DNA of 64,000 nucleotides from an uncultured Eggerthellaceae bacterium (GTDB taxonomy: Bacteria; Actinomycetota; Coriobacteriia; Coriobacteriales; Eggerthellaceae). The translations under genes and the position numbers were made by a program. The first letter of the stretch is position 1. The number at the start of each line of letters is the position of its first letter. The stretch covers positions 18,133-82,132 of the forward strand of contig CAKTUD010000007.1 of NCBI GenBank assembly GCA_934617425.1. The letters are read 5' to 3'. Below, in pieces: positions 1-9,489 of the stretch. Under the pieces are notes generated by a model, which had not been told where the DNA came from, made no database searches, and saw nothing but the letters and a program-made list of their open reading frames with translations.

Positions 1-1
1 G

Positions 2-736
2 AATGTGCATTGGCCCGAGGTACTGCTCTCCTACGACACCGCCGACAAAGCGCTTTTCTCGGCTGATGCATTCGGCAAGTTCGGCGCCAACGACACCTGC
101 GACTCTAAAGACTGGACATGCGAAGCGCGCCGTTACTACTTCGGTATCGTAGGAAAGTTCGGCAAAAACGTGCAGGCAGCGCTGAAAAAGGCCGCCGCGC
201 TTGATATCGAGCATATCTGCCCGCTTCACGGCCCTGTCCTCTCGGACAATCTCGGCTCTTACCTTAACTTGTACAGCACTTGGTCGAGCTACGAGCCTGA
301 AGACCGTGGCGTGACCATCGCCTATGCAAGCGTCTATGGACATACCAAGCAAGCAGCAGAAGAACTTGCGCATGCTCTCGAAGGGAAAGGCCAAACTGTT
401 TCGCTCTTCGATTTGGCACGCGCCGATATGGCCGAAGCCGTAGAGGATGCGTTCCGCTACGATCGCCTCGTGCTTGCGAGCATCACGTACGCCGGCGGCA
501 TCTTCCCATTCATGAGCACGTTCATCCACACCCTCGCCGAGCATGCGTATCAAAATCGCAAAGTCGCCTTCATCGAGTCTGGGACTTGGGCACCCATAGC
601 CGCCAAGACGATGCGCACCCAAATGGAACAGATGGACGGCATCGAGTTCGCCGAGAACGTCGTAACCGTACGCGGTGCGGTTGACGATACCGCACGTACC
701 CAGATCGCTGCTCTTGCCGACGAGCTGTCCGCATAA
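2..736 (+). CDS. Flavodiiron protein (FprA family A-type flavoprotein), 3' part
   Basis: The gene enters from the left edge, so its N-terminus and most of the metallo-beta-lactamase-like diiron core are outside the window. What remains is the end of that core, including the HGPVLSDN segment that supplies a late metal-ligand histidine, followed by a flavodoxin-like FMN domain starting at YASVYGHTKQAAEEL. Known family members reduce O2 to water or NO to N2O in the cytoplasm of anaerobes, with electrons from rubredoxin or a flavin reductase. An ATG at position 5 lies inside the conserved segment NMHWPEVLLSYD, so it is an internal methionine, not the start. The gene ends in TAA and converges on the DUF308 gene. 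Confidence 0.9.
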   Translation, partial: NVHWPEVLLSYDTADKALFSADAFGKFGANDTCDSKDWTCEARRYYFGIVGKFGKNVQAALKKAAALDIEHICPLHGPVLSDNLGSYLNLYSTWSSYEPEDRGVTIAYASVYGHTKQAAEELAHALEGKGQTVSLFDLARADMAEAVEDAFRYDRLVLASITYAGGIFPFMSTFIHTLAEHAYQNRKVAFIESGTWAPIAAKTMRTQMEQMDGIEFAENVVTVRGAVDDTARTQIAALADELSA

Positions 737-764
737 GAAGCAGGCATTCCCTCAACCGGCAACA

Positions 765-797
765 CACGTGGGCGTTCAAAGAGAGAACGCCCACGTG
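765..797. terminator. Perfect 13-bp stem-loop between convergent genes
   Basis: Arms 765-777 and 785-797 (CACGTGGGCGTTC and its exact complement) enclose a 7-nt loop. The hairpin lies between the flavodiiron stop and the DUF308 stop and overlaps the last codons of the latter. Position suggests a shared transcription end, although neither side has a clear T tract. Confidence 0.5.
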
Positions 798-1312
798 ATA
801 CGGCTCACGCCTTGAACAAGCATGCAAACGCCGAGGAAGATGCCGAACACCGAGATGATCAACGCCGGCTGCGCCAAAGCGATAACGAAACCTGCGATCA
901 TGGCGACGCCGAACATGCCCGTGAGCACGCGCATGGCCATATTTTCCCCTGAGTGGTTCGCGATGGCGCATGTCAAGCTGGTGATGCCTTCAGTAAGCAT
1001 GAACAGCGCCACCAATATGGCGCCGAACTCCTGCACGCTGTAATTGAAGAAAGGCACCGTTAAATTCAAAAGCATGAACACCACGCCGAAAACGCCGATG
1101 GCCAAGCTCGCCGTGCCAGAAAACACCTGAAACCCGCTTCCCTTCAAAGCTTTGCGCATCATGAGATAGTTAACGATGCACAAGATGCCCATCGCGCCGA
1201 TGAAGATCGCGATGATGTAGCCGTATACAAGAGAGGACGCGAAAGGGTGAGCGAAGCAGATGCAGGCAACTATAATCGATAGCACGCCAAAAACGATGTT
1301 GAAAACCTTCAT
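776..1312 (-). CDS. DUF308 / HdeD-family membrane protein
   Basis: This 178-residue protein is almost entirely hydrophobic, with about six membrane helices arranged as three similar hairpins, which is the layout of the DUF308 (HdeD-like) family. The family is linked to acid stress in enterobacteria, but no activity is established for actinobacterial members, so I assign only the family. The start is the ATG at 1312, which follows an AAAGGGGATTCTC ribosome-binding region. It is transcribed away from the MFS gene at 1548. The 235-base gap between them must hold both promoters, though I can single out only a TATATT hexamer near 1483. Confidence 0.75.
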   Translation of the reverse strand: MKVFNIVFGVLSIIVACICFAHPFASSLVYGYIIAIFIGAMGILCIVNYLMMRKALKGSGFQVFSGTASLAIGVFGVVFMLLNLTVPFFNYSVQEFGAILVALFMLTEGITSLTCAIANHSGENMAMRVLTGMFGVAMIAGFVIALAQPALIISVFGIFLGVCMLVQGVSRITWAFSL

Positions 1313-1547
1313 GAGAATCCCCTTTCAATCCTTAGCTGAATTTCCCATCTATAACCAGAATACCATGCGAATAACCGCTCGAACGCAGGACAACCTATCG
1401 GGAGCACAGCGTTGCTGGGCGCTGGCGCGAAACCGAAGGCGCTCGATTCGGTTTTGATCGAACACCCCGCATGAACAATAGGCTATATTCAAAAAAGAAG
1501 CTGCGCGATTACAAGCCGAAGAGCGCGAACAAGAAAACGAGGAGAGA

Positions 1548-2933
1548 ATGAACCGGGGCAATTTAAGAGCTATTTTCGTCGTCTATCTTACCGGGCTGTT
1601 GCTCGGCGGCCTCTATGTGGGTATGATCGCGCCCGTGCGCTTGGTCATCCAAGAGCAGTTCGGCTTGAACGACAGCATCGGCATCTGGGTAATCAATATC
1701 TACACGCTGTTCTACGCCGCATGCATCCCCATCATCGGCAAACTCGCCGATATGCGCGGCCGCAAACCCGTGTTCCTTGGATGCTTGACGACGTTCGCGC
1801 TCGGTTCAACCGTTTGCGGCATCGCGCAATATGCTGATTCGTTCGCGCTCTTGCTCGCAGGGCGCCTTGCGCAGGCAATAGGTGCCTGCGGCATCATCCC
1901 CGTGGCGAACGCCGAGATCGGAGCGACGTTCCCACAAGAGAAACGCGGTATGGCGCTGGGAATCGCCGCCGCCGTTGCCGGCATCGCCAACGTACTCGGC
2001 GCCGCAGTAGGCAGCGCAGTGATAGGCATCGTAGGCGCAGGCAACTGGGCGATGCTGTTCTTCTTCGCCCTGCCCGTTTGCGTCGCGCTCATAATCGTCG
2101 GCAGACGCGTTTTGCCCAGCACCACCAGCGAGAACGGTAGCAAGATCGATGGAGCCGGATCGGTGCTTATGGTTGCAACGGTGTTGCTGCTTTTATTATC
2201 GCTGCAGGGAATCGATTGTAACCATGTAGCCTCATCGCTGCAATCGAAGGCCGTTGTCGTCCCCGCGATCGGCTTCGTTGCCTGCGGCCTTGCTTTCGCA
2301 GCGGTTGAACGCCGCACGGCGAACCCCGTGTTCAACCTCTCCTACTTGAAAAACAAGCCGATCGTCATCACGATGGTGGTCAGCTTCTTCGTAGGCGGCG
2401 TCACCATCACCATGTCGCTTATCCCCGAAGTAGCCGAGTTCATCATGAACGCCCCCGTCGGATCGGGCGGGATCTACATACTTCCCGTAGGCGTGATGTG
2501 CATGTTCGGCCCACCGCTCGGTGGGAAGCTCATCGATTGCTTCGGCCCCAAGCCCGTTCTCGTGGGCGGTCTCTCTGTCGCCGGCATCGGCTTTCTCTTC
2601 ATCGCGTTCATTAGCTTGAAAAGCGCGAACGCTGCGCTTCTAATCGCTGGCCTCTCGCTTATGGGTCTCGGAATGGGTTTCGCTATGGGAGCGCCCACCA
2701 ATTACATGATTCTCGAGAACACCAGTCCCGACGAAAGCGGATCGGCCATCGCAACCATCGCCCTCGTGCGACAAATCGGCGCCACCGTTGCGCCGGCGAT
2801 TCTCCTTGGCTTCGTAACCGCTGCGCCTGGAGCAGACGGCTTCTTCCGGATGCTTCTCTGCGCTACGGTATTTTGCCTGGTGTCTCTTATCGTCATGCTT
2901 TTCTATCGTGGCAAGCCCTCTTCCAACAGCTAA
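1548..2933 (+). CDS. MFS drug-efflux-type transporter (DHA2/EmrB-QacA-like)
   Basis: This 461-residue integral membrane protein has the major facilitator loop motif GKLADMRGRKPVF after the second helix and an antiporter-type glycine-rich helix (IANVLGAAVGSAV). Its length and predicted helix count suit the 14-helix DHA2 group, which exports drugs and other amphipathic compounds using the proton gradient. The substrate cannot be read from sequence. The start ATG follows an AGGAGAG site. Adenine deaminase begins 46 bases after the stop on the same strand, so the two may share a transcript, which leaves a purine-related substrate possible but unproven. Confidence 0.85.
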   Translation: MNRGNLRAIFVVYLTGLLLGGLYVGMIAPVRLVIQEQFGLNDSIGIWVINIYTLFYAACIPIIGKLADMRGRKPVFLGCLTTFALGSTVCGIAQYADSFALLLAGRLAQAIGACGIIPVANAEIGATFPQEKRGMALGIAAAVAGIANVLGAAVGSAVIGIVGAGNWAMLFFFALPVCVALIIVGRRVLPSTTSENGSKIDGAGSVLMVATVLLLLLSLQGIDCNHVASSLQSKAVVVPAIGFVACGLAFAAVERRTANPVFNLSYLKNKPIVITMVVSFFVGGVTITMSLIPEVAEFIMNAPVGSGGIYILPVGVMCMFGPPLGGKLIDCFGPKPVLVGGLSVAGIGFLFIAFISLKSANAALLIAGLSLMGLGMGFAMGAPTNYMILENTSPDESGSAIATIALVRQIGATVAPAILLGFVTAAPGADGFFRMLLCATVFCLVSLIVMLFYRGKPSSNS

Positions 2934-2979
2934 CGAATCGAAGCAGCAACCTTATCGGATCCCGCTGAAAGGAACCATC

Positions 2980-4794
2980 ATGTCCGTCGAATGCCTTCGA
3001 AACCTGATAGACGCCGCCGAAAGCCGCACGCCCATCGACACGCTGTTCGAGAATGCACGCATAATCGATGTGTACGGGCAGCGCATCGTGGCCGGTAGCG
3101 TTGCCGTGAAAGACGGCGTTATCGTTGGCGTGACGATCGATGGACGCGACGAGGAAAGCTACCGCGCCGCCTGCGTGATCGACTGCGAAAAGCGCTACCT
3201 ATCCCCCGGGTTCATCGACGGGCACCTGCATATCGAATCATCTAATGTGCGCCCCGCGGAATACGCGCGCATGGCCGCTTCACGCGGCACCACGACGGCT
3301 ATCGCCGACAGCCACGAAATCTGCAACGTAGCAGGCACCGCCGGCCTCGAATTCATGATCGAAGACGGCAAGCGCGCGCCCATTTCCTTCAAGTACATGA
3401 TGCCCTCGTGCGTACCAGCGCTACCCGACGAGCAAGCTGGAGCAATCATCTCCGCCAACGATATGCACTCTTTCATCAAGAAGCATCCGGGCGAGATATT
3501 CGGCCTTGGCGAGATGATGAACCTTCCCGGCGTGATCGACGCCGACAGCGAGACGCTGGCACGCATAGCCACCGCCGCTAAAACCGAGTCGGGCTTGGTG
3601 GACGGTCATGCGCCGCTCGTTGGCGGAGCCGATCTCAACGCCTACGCCGCAACGGGCATCATCGCCGACCACGAATCGACTAGCCCCGACGAAGCTCTCG
3701 ACAAGCTTTCGCGGGGCATGTACGTGATGCTGCGCGAAGGCACCTGCAGCCACGATCTGACAAATCTCTCCCCTTTGATCCTAGAAAACCCCGCTCGTGC
3801 GCGGCGCTGCTGCCTTGCCACCGACGATCGGGCGCCATCCGATGCCCTCTCTCTCGGCATGATCGACAACGCCTGCCGCGTTGCCATCGAGGCCGGCATC
3901 GACCCCATCGTCGCCATTTCGATGGGAACGCTTTCCTGCGCGGAATGCTTCGGATTAGACCATGGAAACCCCAACGCGATCGAGCGCAGGGGCGCCATAG
4001 CACCTGGCAAACGCGCCGATATCCTGTTACTTGACGACCTCGAATTCACGCATCCGCCTTATCGAGTGTACGCCGCAGGGAAATTAGTTGCCGAAGAAGG
4101 GCATTTCGTCGGCACGATCACAGAGAAGCCAAGCAAGGTCGCGGCGCTCGAGCGAAGCTTGCGCGATTCGGTAAAACTGCCGTATCTATCCCACGCCGTG
4201 TTCGACTATGCCTTCCGCCCCGGCGAAGCCGTAATCGACATCGTGCCGGGCAAGGCGATAACCGGCATGGCGCGTCCTGATAAAGCCGACGGGCTGCGCC
4301 GTATCGTGCTTATCGAGCGCCATGGTCGCGGCGTTGCGGCACAACAAGCAGGAGCCGATGGCGATGCACCAGTGGGAATGGGTCTTACAGGCGAGCATAT
4401 CGGTCGCGGCTGGGTGCGCGGCTACACCATCTCCGACGGCGCCATCGCCTCGACCATCGGACACGACTCGCATAACGTCTGCGTCGTGGGAGACAACCCC
4501 GATGACATGCTGAAAGCCGTGCAGGCCGTCGAGCAAGGCGGGCACGTGCTTGTGCACCAAGGCGAAGTGGTTGCCCGCATACCGCTACCTCTTGGCGGCC
4601 TTATGAGCGATGAAACCGCCGAAGAGGTTGCGAAGCAACACGACGCGTTCATGGCACGCGCCCGTTCGATGGGAATAGAAGAACCCCTTGATCCCATCAT
4701 GGGCATAATATTCCTGCCCCTTGCCGTCATCCCCACGCTGCGAATCCGTCCCGAGGGAATGTTCGATGTGACCTCATTCAGCTATACGGAATAA
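2980..4794 (+). CDS. ade: Adenine deaminase
   Basis: This amidohydrolase converts adenine to hypoxanthine plus ammonia in purine salvage. The 604-residue product has the metal-binding FIDGHLHIES motif near residue 80, the DSHEICN segment, a DGHAPLV segment, the ATDDRAPSD loop and the C-terminal DSHN segment, all in the order seen in the Ade family, whose usual length is about 580-600. The reading frame is open to 2908, overlapping the MFS gene, but the ATG at 2980 has a GAAAGGA ribosome-binding site and gives the family N-terminus, so I start there. The gene is followed by a hairpin. Confidence 0.95.
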   Translation: MSVECLRNLIDAAESRTPIDTLFENARIIDVYGQRIVAGSVAVKDGVIVGVTIDGRDEESYRAACVIDCEKRYLSPGFIDGHLHIESSNVRPAEYARMAASRGTTTAIADSHEICNVAGTAGLEFMIEDGKRAPISFKYMMPSCVPALPDEQAGAIISANDMHSFIKKHPGEIFGLGEMMNLPGVIDADSETLARIATAAKTESGLVDGHAPLVGGADLNAYAATGIIADHESTSPDEALDKLSRGMYVMLREGTCSHDLTNLSPLILENPARARRCCLATDDRAPSDALSLGMIDNACRVAIEAGIDPIVAISMGTLSCAECFGLDHGNPNAIERRGAIAPGKRADILLLDDLEFTHPPYRVYAAGKLVAEEGHFVGTITEKPSKVAALERSLRDSVKLPYLSHAVFDYAFRPGEAVIDIVPGKAITGMARPDKADGLRRIVLIERHGRGVAAQQAGADGDAPVGMGLTGEHIGRGWVRGYTISDGAIASTIGHDSHNVCVVGDNPDDMLKAVQAVEQGGHVLVHQGEVVARIPLPLGGLMSDETAEEVAKQHDAFMARARSMGIEEPLDPIMGIIFLPLAVIPTLRIRPEGMFDVTSFSYTE

Positions 4795-4800
4795 CGAAAA

Positions 4801-4832
4801 GCGCCGGCGACTCATGAACGAATCGCTGGCGC
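4801..4832. terminator. Hairpin between ade and ddh (convergent)
   Basis: GCGCCGGCGA at 4801-4810 pairs with TCGCTGGCGC at 4823-4832 apart from one G-T position, with a 12-nt loop. It follows the ade stop by six bases and precedes the end of the opposing ddh gene, so it probably serves as a two-sided terminator, although the T tract is poor. Confidence 0.5.
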
Positions 4833-4859
4833 ATTGCTTATAGGCACACGAGCGCGCTA

Positions 4860-5837
4860 CTACAGCATATGCGCGCGCAATTCCTCACCGGAAGCAGCGG
4901 ATAGATAAGCGGGCGCGATGTCGAAGACGGTCTTGCAACCACGGGATCCTTCGGCAGCGAGGCGGGCAACCGCGCGGGCATAGGCAACGAGCACGCTCGA
5001 GGTGAACTCGGGGTTCGACTCAAGATCGAGCGAATACTCGATCTTGCAATTCTTGCCACCTGCGGTTTTGCCGGTACGAATAACGAATCCTCCATGGGGC
5101 AGACCAGCATGGTCGCGGTCGAGTTCCTCTTGGCTGATGAAGTTGACCGTAACGTCGTACTCGTCGAAGTAGTTGGGCATCTCGACGATCTGCTTGGTGA
5201 CGGCATCGGGGTCGGCACCCTCCTCCAGAACAACCCAGCACTCGCGCGTGTGCTTCTGACGCGCGGTCAGCTCGGGGTTCGCACCGGAGCGAACCGCTTC
5301 GAGGGCCTCGGGCACGGGAATGGTGTACTGGCGCGCATCGGCCACGCCGGGAATGCGGCGCAACGCATCGGAATGGCCCTGGGAAACGCCACGTCCCCAG
5401 AAGGTGTAGTCGGCGCCCTCGGGCAGGATGCAATTGGCATACAGGCGATTCAGCGAGAACAAACCCGGATCCCAACCGCAGGAGATAAGCGCCGTGTTAC
5501 CCGCTTCTTTCGCCGCCGCGTCGACATTGCCGAAATGCTCGGGGATCCTTGCGTGGGTATCGAACGAATCAACGACGTTGTACAGCGCTGCATATTTCGG
5601 GGTTTGCTTCGGCAAATCGGTGGCGCTACCGCCGCAAATGATCAAAACGTCGATATCCTCATTACCTGTTTCGAGATCGGCTACCGAACGGACGGGCACG
5701 CCCTCCGTCGCGATCGAGATCGTCGCGGGATCGCGACGCGTGTACACAGCCGCAAGCTGCATGTCGCTGTTCTGGCGAATAGCCAGCTCGACGCCCTTGC
5801 CCAAATTACCATAACCTAAAATACCGATACGGGCCAT
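4860..5837 (-). CDS. ddh: meso-Diaminopimelate D-dehydrogenase
   Basis: This NADPH-dependent enzyme makes meso-2,6-diaminopimelate in one step from tetrahydrodipicolinate, supplying lysine and peptidoglycan synthesis. The 325-residue length matches the family. The N-terminal Rossmann motif is GILGYGNLGKGVE, followed by VYTRRDP, a SCGWDPGLFSLNR segment and the GRGVSQGHSDALRRIPGV segment that lines the substrate pocket. The start ATG lies behind AAAGGAAG. It is a single-gene unit transcribed toward ade. Its presence points to meso-DAP in the cell wall. Confidence 0.95.
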   Translation of the reverse strand: MARIGILGYGNLGKGVELAIRQNSDMQLAAVYTRRDPATISIATEGVPVRSVADLETGNEDIDVLIICGGSATDLPKQTPKYAALYNVVDSFDTHARIPEHFGNVDAAAKEAGNTALISCGWDPGLFSLNRLYANCILPEGADYTFWGRGVSQGHSDALRRIPGVADARQYTIPVPEALEAVRSGANPELTARQKHTRECWVVLEEGADPDAVTKQIVEMPNYFDEYDVTVNFISQEELDRDHAGLPHGGFVIRTGKTAGGKNCKIEYSLDLESNPEFTSSVLVAYARAVARLAAEGSRGCKTVFDIAPAYLSAASGEELRAHML

Positions 5838-5978
5838 AACGCTTCCTTTCTTGCCAGCTCAGCCGAATCCGGCCAAGGCGAAACCGCGCTTGGCAGTGCT
5901 GAGATGTACCTTAATGACATCAATTCTACGGCATAGCGGACAACTTCATTCCTTAGCCGCAATACTACCAAAACCCGC

Positions 5979-6719
5979 CTAGCGCAGAAAGACGTTATCC
6001 GCGTCGTAAGAATCGCGCCGCGCATGACGCCCGCGCACGGGCTCCCGATAGCGCAGCTCGGCAACGAAATAGCCGTACGCCAACGCGATGGACAAGCCCA
6101 GAAGCACGCCAGCGAGGATGTCAGTGAACCAATGCACGCCCGAGAACAGCCTGCCAACCACGATAAGCGCAGCGACGATAGCGCTACCCGCCACAACGCC
6201 CGTGCGAGCGCCGCCCTTCAAGCGAGCTTTTGCCCATACGATGGCGCAGCCAAGCGCGCCGACCGATAGCAGCGAATGCGACGACGGGTACGAAGGTTCA
6301 AGCGCACCGTCGACGAGCACCGGCCGATAATTGATGGCGATCTTGTCGAAGCCGACATACAACACGAGCATCACTACGTACGCCGCGCCCAGCATGATGA
6401 TAGCCTTATCGACCCTGCGAATCCCGCGCCCGCGCACCAGCTGCACAACGCCCACCACGAAGAAGACACCCATCGAGGCAATGGGTATGAGTCCGCCGAT
6501 CTCGGTAGCGCTATAGAGCATCCAATTCACGCCGATGATCCTCTGGATGGATCCGTTGAGCATCGCAAGACCCACTGAAGTGCCGTTCGGACCGATGGCT
6601 TCAACATCGACGGCGATCACGGCCACAGTGAGCAACGAGAACAAAACGAATACGCCGAGCGGCGGCGCAAACGACGGATGCGAAACCTTGCCGCCCCTCG
6701 ATCCGCTTCGATTAGCCAT
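5979..6719 (-). CDS. PAP2-family membrane phosphatase
   Basis: This 246-residue membrane protein carries the three-part phosphatidic-acid-phosphatase signature: KIAINYRP, then PSSHS, then GRLFSGVHWFTD with the catalytic histidine. The third motif starts with G where many members have S. Six or so membrane helices surround these motifs. Family members dephosphorylate lipid phosphates such as undecaprenyl diphosphate or phosphatidic acid on the outer face of the membrane. The frame is open up to 6806, but the ATG at 6719 has an AGGAAGG site seven bases upstream and a Ser/Arg-rich cytoplasmic leader, so it is preferred. The gene is divergent from the hydrolase at 6978. Confidence 0.85.
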   Translation of the reverse strand: MANRSGSRGGKVSHPSFAPPLGVFVLFSLLTVAVIAVDVEAIGPNGTSVGLAMLNGSIQRIIGVNWMLYSATEIGGLIPIASMGVFFVVGVVQLVRGRGIRRVDKAIIMLGAAYVVMLVLYVGFDKIAINYRPVLVDGALEPSYPSSHSLLSVGALGCAIVWAKARLKGGARTGVVAGSAIVAALIVVGRLFSGVHWFTDILAGVLLGLSIALAYGYFVAELRYREPVRGRHARRDSYDADNVFLR

Positions 6720-6977
6720 GTAAATCCTTCCTTTTCCGGAATCAAACCTATTCACCATAGCAGAAATCGCCCGGCGAAAGGTACCGCATGCGCGCTTACA
6801 GCCCAATCACATGACCTTGCAGGCAGTGCGCAAATCCCCATCTGTGGCGAGAGCACCCTGCCACCTGAATCCAGGCGGGTTAGATGACAGTTGCCGCACA
6901 AATGAGTTCGTCCGCTTGTCAAGCAAAGCGACAACCCACATGATGGAAATACGTTGGAAGATCGAAAGGAGAATCCT

Positions 6978-7943
6978 ATGTGCACATCAGTTCGATTCAC
7001 CAGCACCGATGGCTCTCTGTACCTCGGTCGCAACCTCGATTGGAGCTGCGGCTATGGCGAGAAAACGCGCATCATGCCCAAAGGGTTCCCGTTGCCGTAC
7101 GCTTTTTTGCCAAAAGCCCCGGCTGCGCATGCAGCCATAGGCATGTGCGTCGATTTTCAAAACTATCCGCTGTTCTTCGATTGCGGCAACGACGCCGGCT
7201 TGGCCATCGCCGGCCTCAATCACCCCGGTTGCGCCGAATACGCCCCCGAAGCCATAGAGGGCAAGACGAACATCGCGGCTTACGAGTTCCCTGTTTGGGT
7301 GGCGGCGAACTTCACCACAGTCGACGAGGTTGAAGATGCCCTGGAAAACGCCCTCATCGTCGAAAAGCCGATAAGCGACGCCTTCCCCGTTTCCTATCTC
7401 CATTGGATAATCGGCGACGCCACGCGCTCGATCGTGGTCGAATCGCGCACCGATGGCCTGCACGTCATGGACAACCCCGTCGACACGCTGGCGAACCATC
7501 CCGATTTCGAATGGCACCTTACCAACTTGCGCACCTATATCACGGCGACGCCCACCTCACCGGCGCCGGCTACGTGGGGACGCGCCGAGCTCGCTCCGTT
7601 CGGTGCGGGAGCCGGCATGCGCGGCATCCCAGGCGATGCCTACTCGCCATCGCGCTTCGTGAAAGCCGCCTACCTAAACGCACACCACCCTGCTCAAACC
7701 GGTGAAGCCGATAACGTCATGCGCATGTTCCACACGCTCGCCGGCGTCGCGATGGTGAAAGGCTGCGCCGCTATGGCGAACGGCGAACTCGAATACACCA
7801 TCTACACCAGCTGTTTCTCGGCGGCAACGGGTAATTACTACTACAACACCTACGAAGACCAGGCTGTCCACTATGCAAGCCTTGCCGATGCCGAAGGCGC
7901 CGATCCATCGAAGCTCATCGAGTGTTCTGTTCGCGTGAAATAG
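6978..7943 (+). CDS. Choloylglycine hydrolase family enzyme (probable bile salt hydrolase)
   Basis: An N-terminal-nucleophile amidase of 321 residues. With the start at 6978 (AAGGAG site just upstream) the second residue is Cys, exposed by loss of Met. All known bile salt hydrolase active-site positions are present: Cys2, Arg18 and Asp21 in YLGRNLDW, Asn81 in GLNHPG, Asn173 in LANHPDF and Arg226 in SPSRFVKAAY. The upstream in-frame ATG at 6954 would bury the nucleophile and is rejected. The likely reaction is deconjugation of glycine- or taurine-linked bile acids. Penicillin V acylases share the fold, so a different linear-amide substrate is possible. There is no signal peptide, so it is cytoplasmic. 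Confidence 0.88.
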   Translation: MCTSVRFTSTDGSLYLGRNLDWSCGYGEKTRIMPKGFPLPYAFLPKAPAAHAAIGMCVDFQNYPLFFDCGNDAGLAIAGLNHPGCAEYAPEAIEGKTNIAAYEFPVWVAANFTTVDEVEDALENALIVEKPISDAFPVSYLHWIIGDATRSIVVESRTDGLHVMDNPVDTLANHPDFEWHLTNLRTYITATPTSPAPATWGRAELAPFGAGAGMRGIPGDAYSPSRFVKAAYLNAHHPAQTGEADNVMRMFHTLAGVAMVKGCAAMANGELEYTIYTSCFSAATGNYYYNTYEDQAVHYASLADAEGADPSKLIECSVRVK

Positions 7944-8046
7944 ATGAGGTAGCCATCGAGAAGATGCGAAAAGTCCTCGCATTGCCATCGGCAAGGGAGC
8001 CTTCGTCGTAAATGACAGATATTTTTCTTAATATTTACACAATGTA

Positions 8047-8079
8047 TATCCCCATAGTTTAAAATAATTTATGGGGATA
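8047..8079. promoter_or_regulatory. Inverted repeat TATCCCCATA-N13-TATGGGGATA
   Basis: Perfect 10-bp arms at 8047-8056 and 8070-8079 are separated by an AT-rich 13-nt spacer. The element sits about 55 bases ahead of the diguanylate cyclase start. A TTTACA hexamer at 8034-8039 and TTTAAA at 8058-8063 could be promoter elements straddled by the repeat, which would make it an operator. A pyrimidine-rich stretch after the right arm would also fit a terminator for the upstream hydrolase. Sequence alone does not decide. Confidence 0.45.
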
Positions 8080-8134
8080 TTCTTCTTTTCTCTCACAGCC
8101 CCTCCCCGAAGCCGTGCATACCGAGGGAGGCTAT

Positions 8135-9295
8135 ATGAACGAGGTTCTGCTTTACTCTGAGATAAACATTGCCTGCATCGGCGTTTTGCTGATCTTGCTG
8201 CTGAAGGTTCACAATTCGATGTTCCTGCAATCTCAGCGTTTTCTCTTTCGTCTGGATGCCGTCTGCTGCATCGCCTTTTTCGTTTTCGATGCTCTGTGGC
8301 TTTTGTTCACCGAGGACATCCTTACCGCTCCGCGCATTATCCAGTCGTCAATGGTGTTCCTCTACTTCAGCTTCGCCACGCTATCGGGCTTTTTCTGGTT
8401 TCTCTTTTCCGAATACGCGCAAGGCACCGACTATCATCAAGACCGCCGCAAGCTCTTTTTGGTAAGCTTACCGGCCATTATCCAGATCATCGTCGCAGCG
8501 GCGTCGCTGAAAACCGGATGGCTCTTCTGGATCGACGCAAACGACGTCTATCATCGCGGGCCGTTCTACCTTATCGCCATGTCCGTCGGCTACGGATATG
8601 TCGTGGCAACAGCCGTGAAGGCGCTGGTCCTTTCATGGCGCACGGGAAACTACCAGCAAAAGCAGCGCTATCACACGCTCGCAAGTTTCGCCATCCTCCC
8701 TGTCATTGCCGGATGCGTACAGGTTGCCATGCCCGAAGCGCCCGTGCTCTGCATCGGAACCACGCTCGCCATGCTCAGCGTCTACATCGACCTGCAAGAA
8801 CAGATGATATCGGTCGATCCTCTCACGCAGCTGAACAACCGCAACCAGCTCCATCAGCACCTGTCGAATCGTCTGGGACGTTACGGCGGGAAGAAGCCGC
8901 TGTACTTGCTGATCTTGGACGGCAACCATTTCAAGCAGATCAACGACGAATACGGGCACATCGAAGGCGACCATGCCCTGCGCGAAATCGCAGCAGCGCT
9001 GCGCCGTGCGTGCACGGGACCGCATGATTTCATCTCGCGTTTCGGTGGCGACGAGTTCATCGTGATCGCCGAGCCCGAAGGCGGCGATACCGTCGAAGCG
9101 CTTTGCGAGCGCATCCATCACGAGTTGACGCAGGCCGATACCAACTATCCCCTTACCGTGTGCATCGGCTACGCAGGCTACACCACGAAAATCAAGAACG
9201 GCCAGCAATTCATCGATCTTGCCGACCGAGAGCTTTACAAAGCGAAGCGACTCCGAAAGAAAGTCCTGCACGCATCCGACCGAAACTGCCAATAA
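8135..9295 (+). CDS. Membrane-bound diguanylate cyclase (GGDEF domain)
   Basis: The first 230 or so of 386 residues contain about six or seven hydrophobic segments, probably a membrane sensor. The rest is a GGDEF domain with the nucleotide-binding stretch DGNHFKQINDEYGH and an intact RFGGDEF signature, so cyclic di-GMP synthesis from two GTP is likely. The product-inhibition I-site (RxxD five residues before GGDEF) reads GPHD, so feedback inhibition at that site is probably lost. The start at 8135 has a GGGAGG site. An in-frame ATG at 8114 lacks one. The next gene, prfC, is 194 bases downstream. Confidence 0.88.
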   Translation: MNEVLLYSEINIACIGVLLILLLKVHNSMFLQSQRFLFRLDAVCCIAFFVFDALWLLFTEDILTAPRIIQSSMVFLYFSFATLSGFFWFLFSEYAQGTDYHQDRRKLFLVSLPAIIQIIVAAASLKTGWLFWIDANDVYHRGPFYLIAMSVGYGYVVATAVKALVLSWRTGNYQQKQRYHTLASFAILPVIAGCVQVAMPEAPVLCIGTTLAMLSVYIDLQEQMISVDPLTQLNNRNQLHQHLSNRLGRYGGKKPLYLLILDGNHFKQINDEYGHIEGDHALREIAAALRRACTGPHDFISRFGGDEFIVIAEPEGGDTVEALCERIHHELTQADTNYPLTVCIGYAGYTTKIKNGQQFIDLADRELYKAKRLRKKVLHASDRNCQ

Positions 9296-9489
9296 TCGCT
9301 TCCATGCTTTCGCCGACCAAGTACGCTGGCGCACATCCCCGAAGACCATGGCAAGGTCAAAATCGGATTAGATATGTCATTCGAAACAACCGTGGGCGTA
9401 ACAGCCTTATGTCCCCTTATACTAAAAAGGTTGGCTTTATGCGATACGGGCGCCGCTTTCCGCACCCGTGCGAAATCGAAAGGACCGCC

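Noticed and set aside
9103..9489. N-terminal extension of release factor 3
   Set aside because: It overlaps the diguanylate cyclase gene in another frame and shows no RF3 sequence. The GTG at 9490 has a ribosome site.
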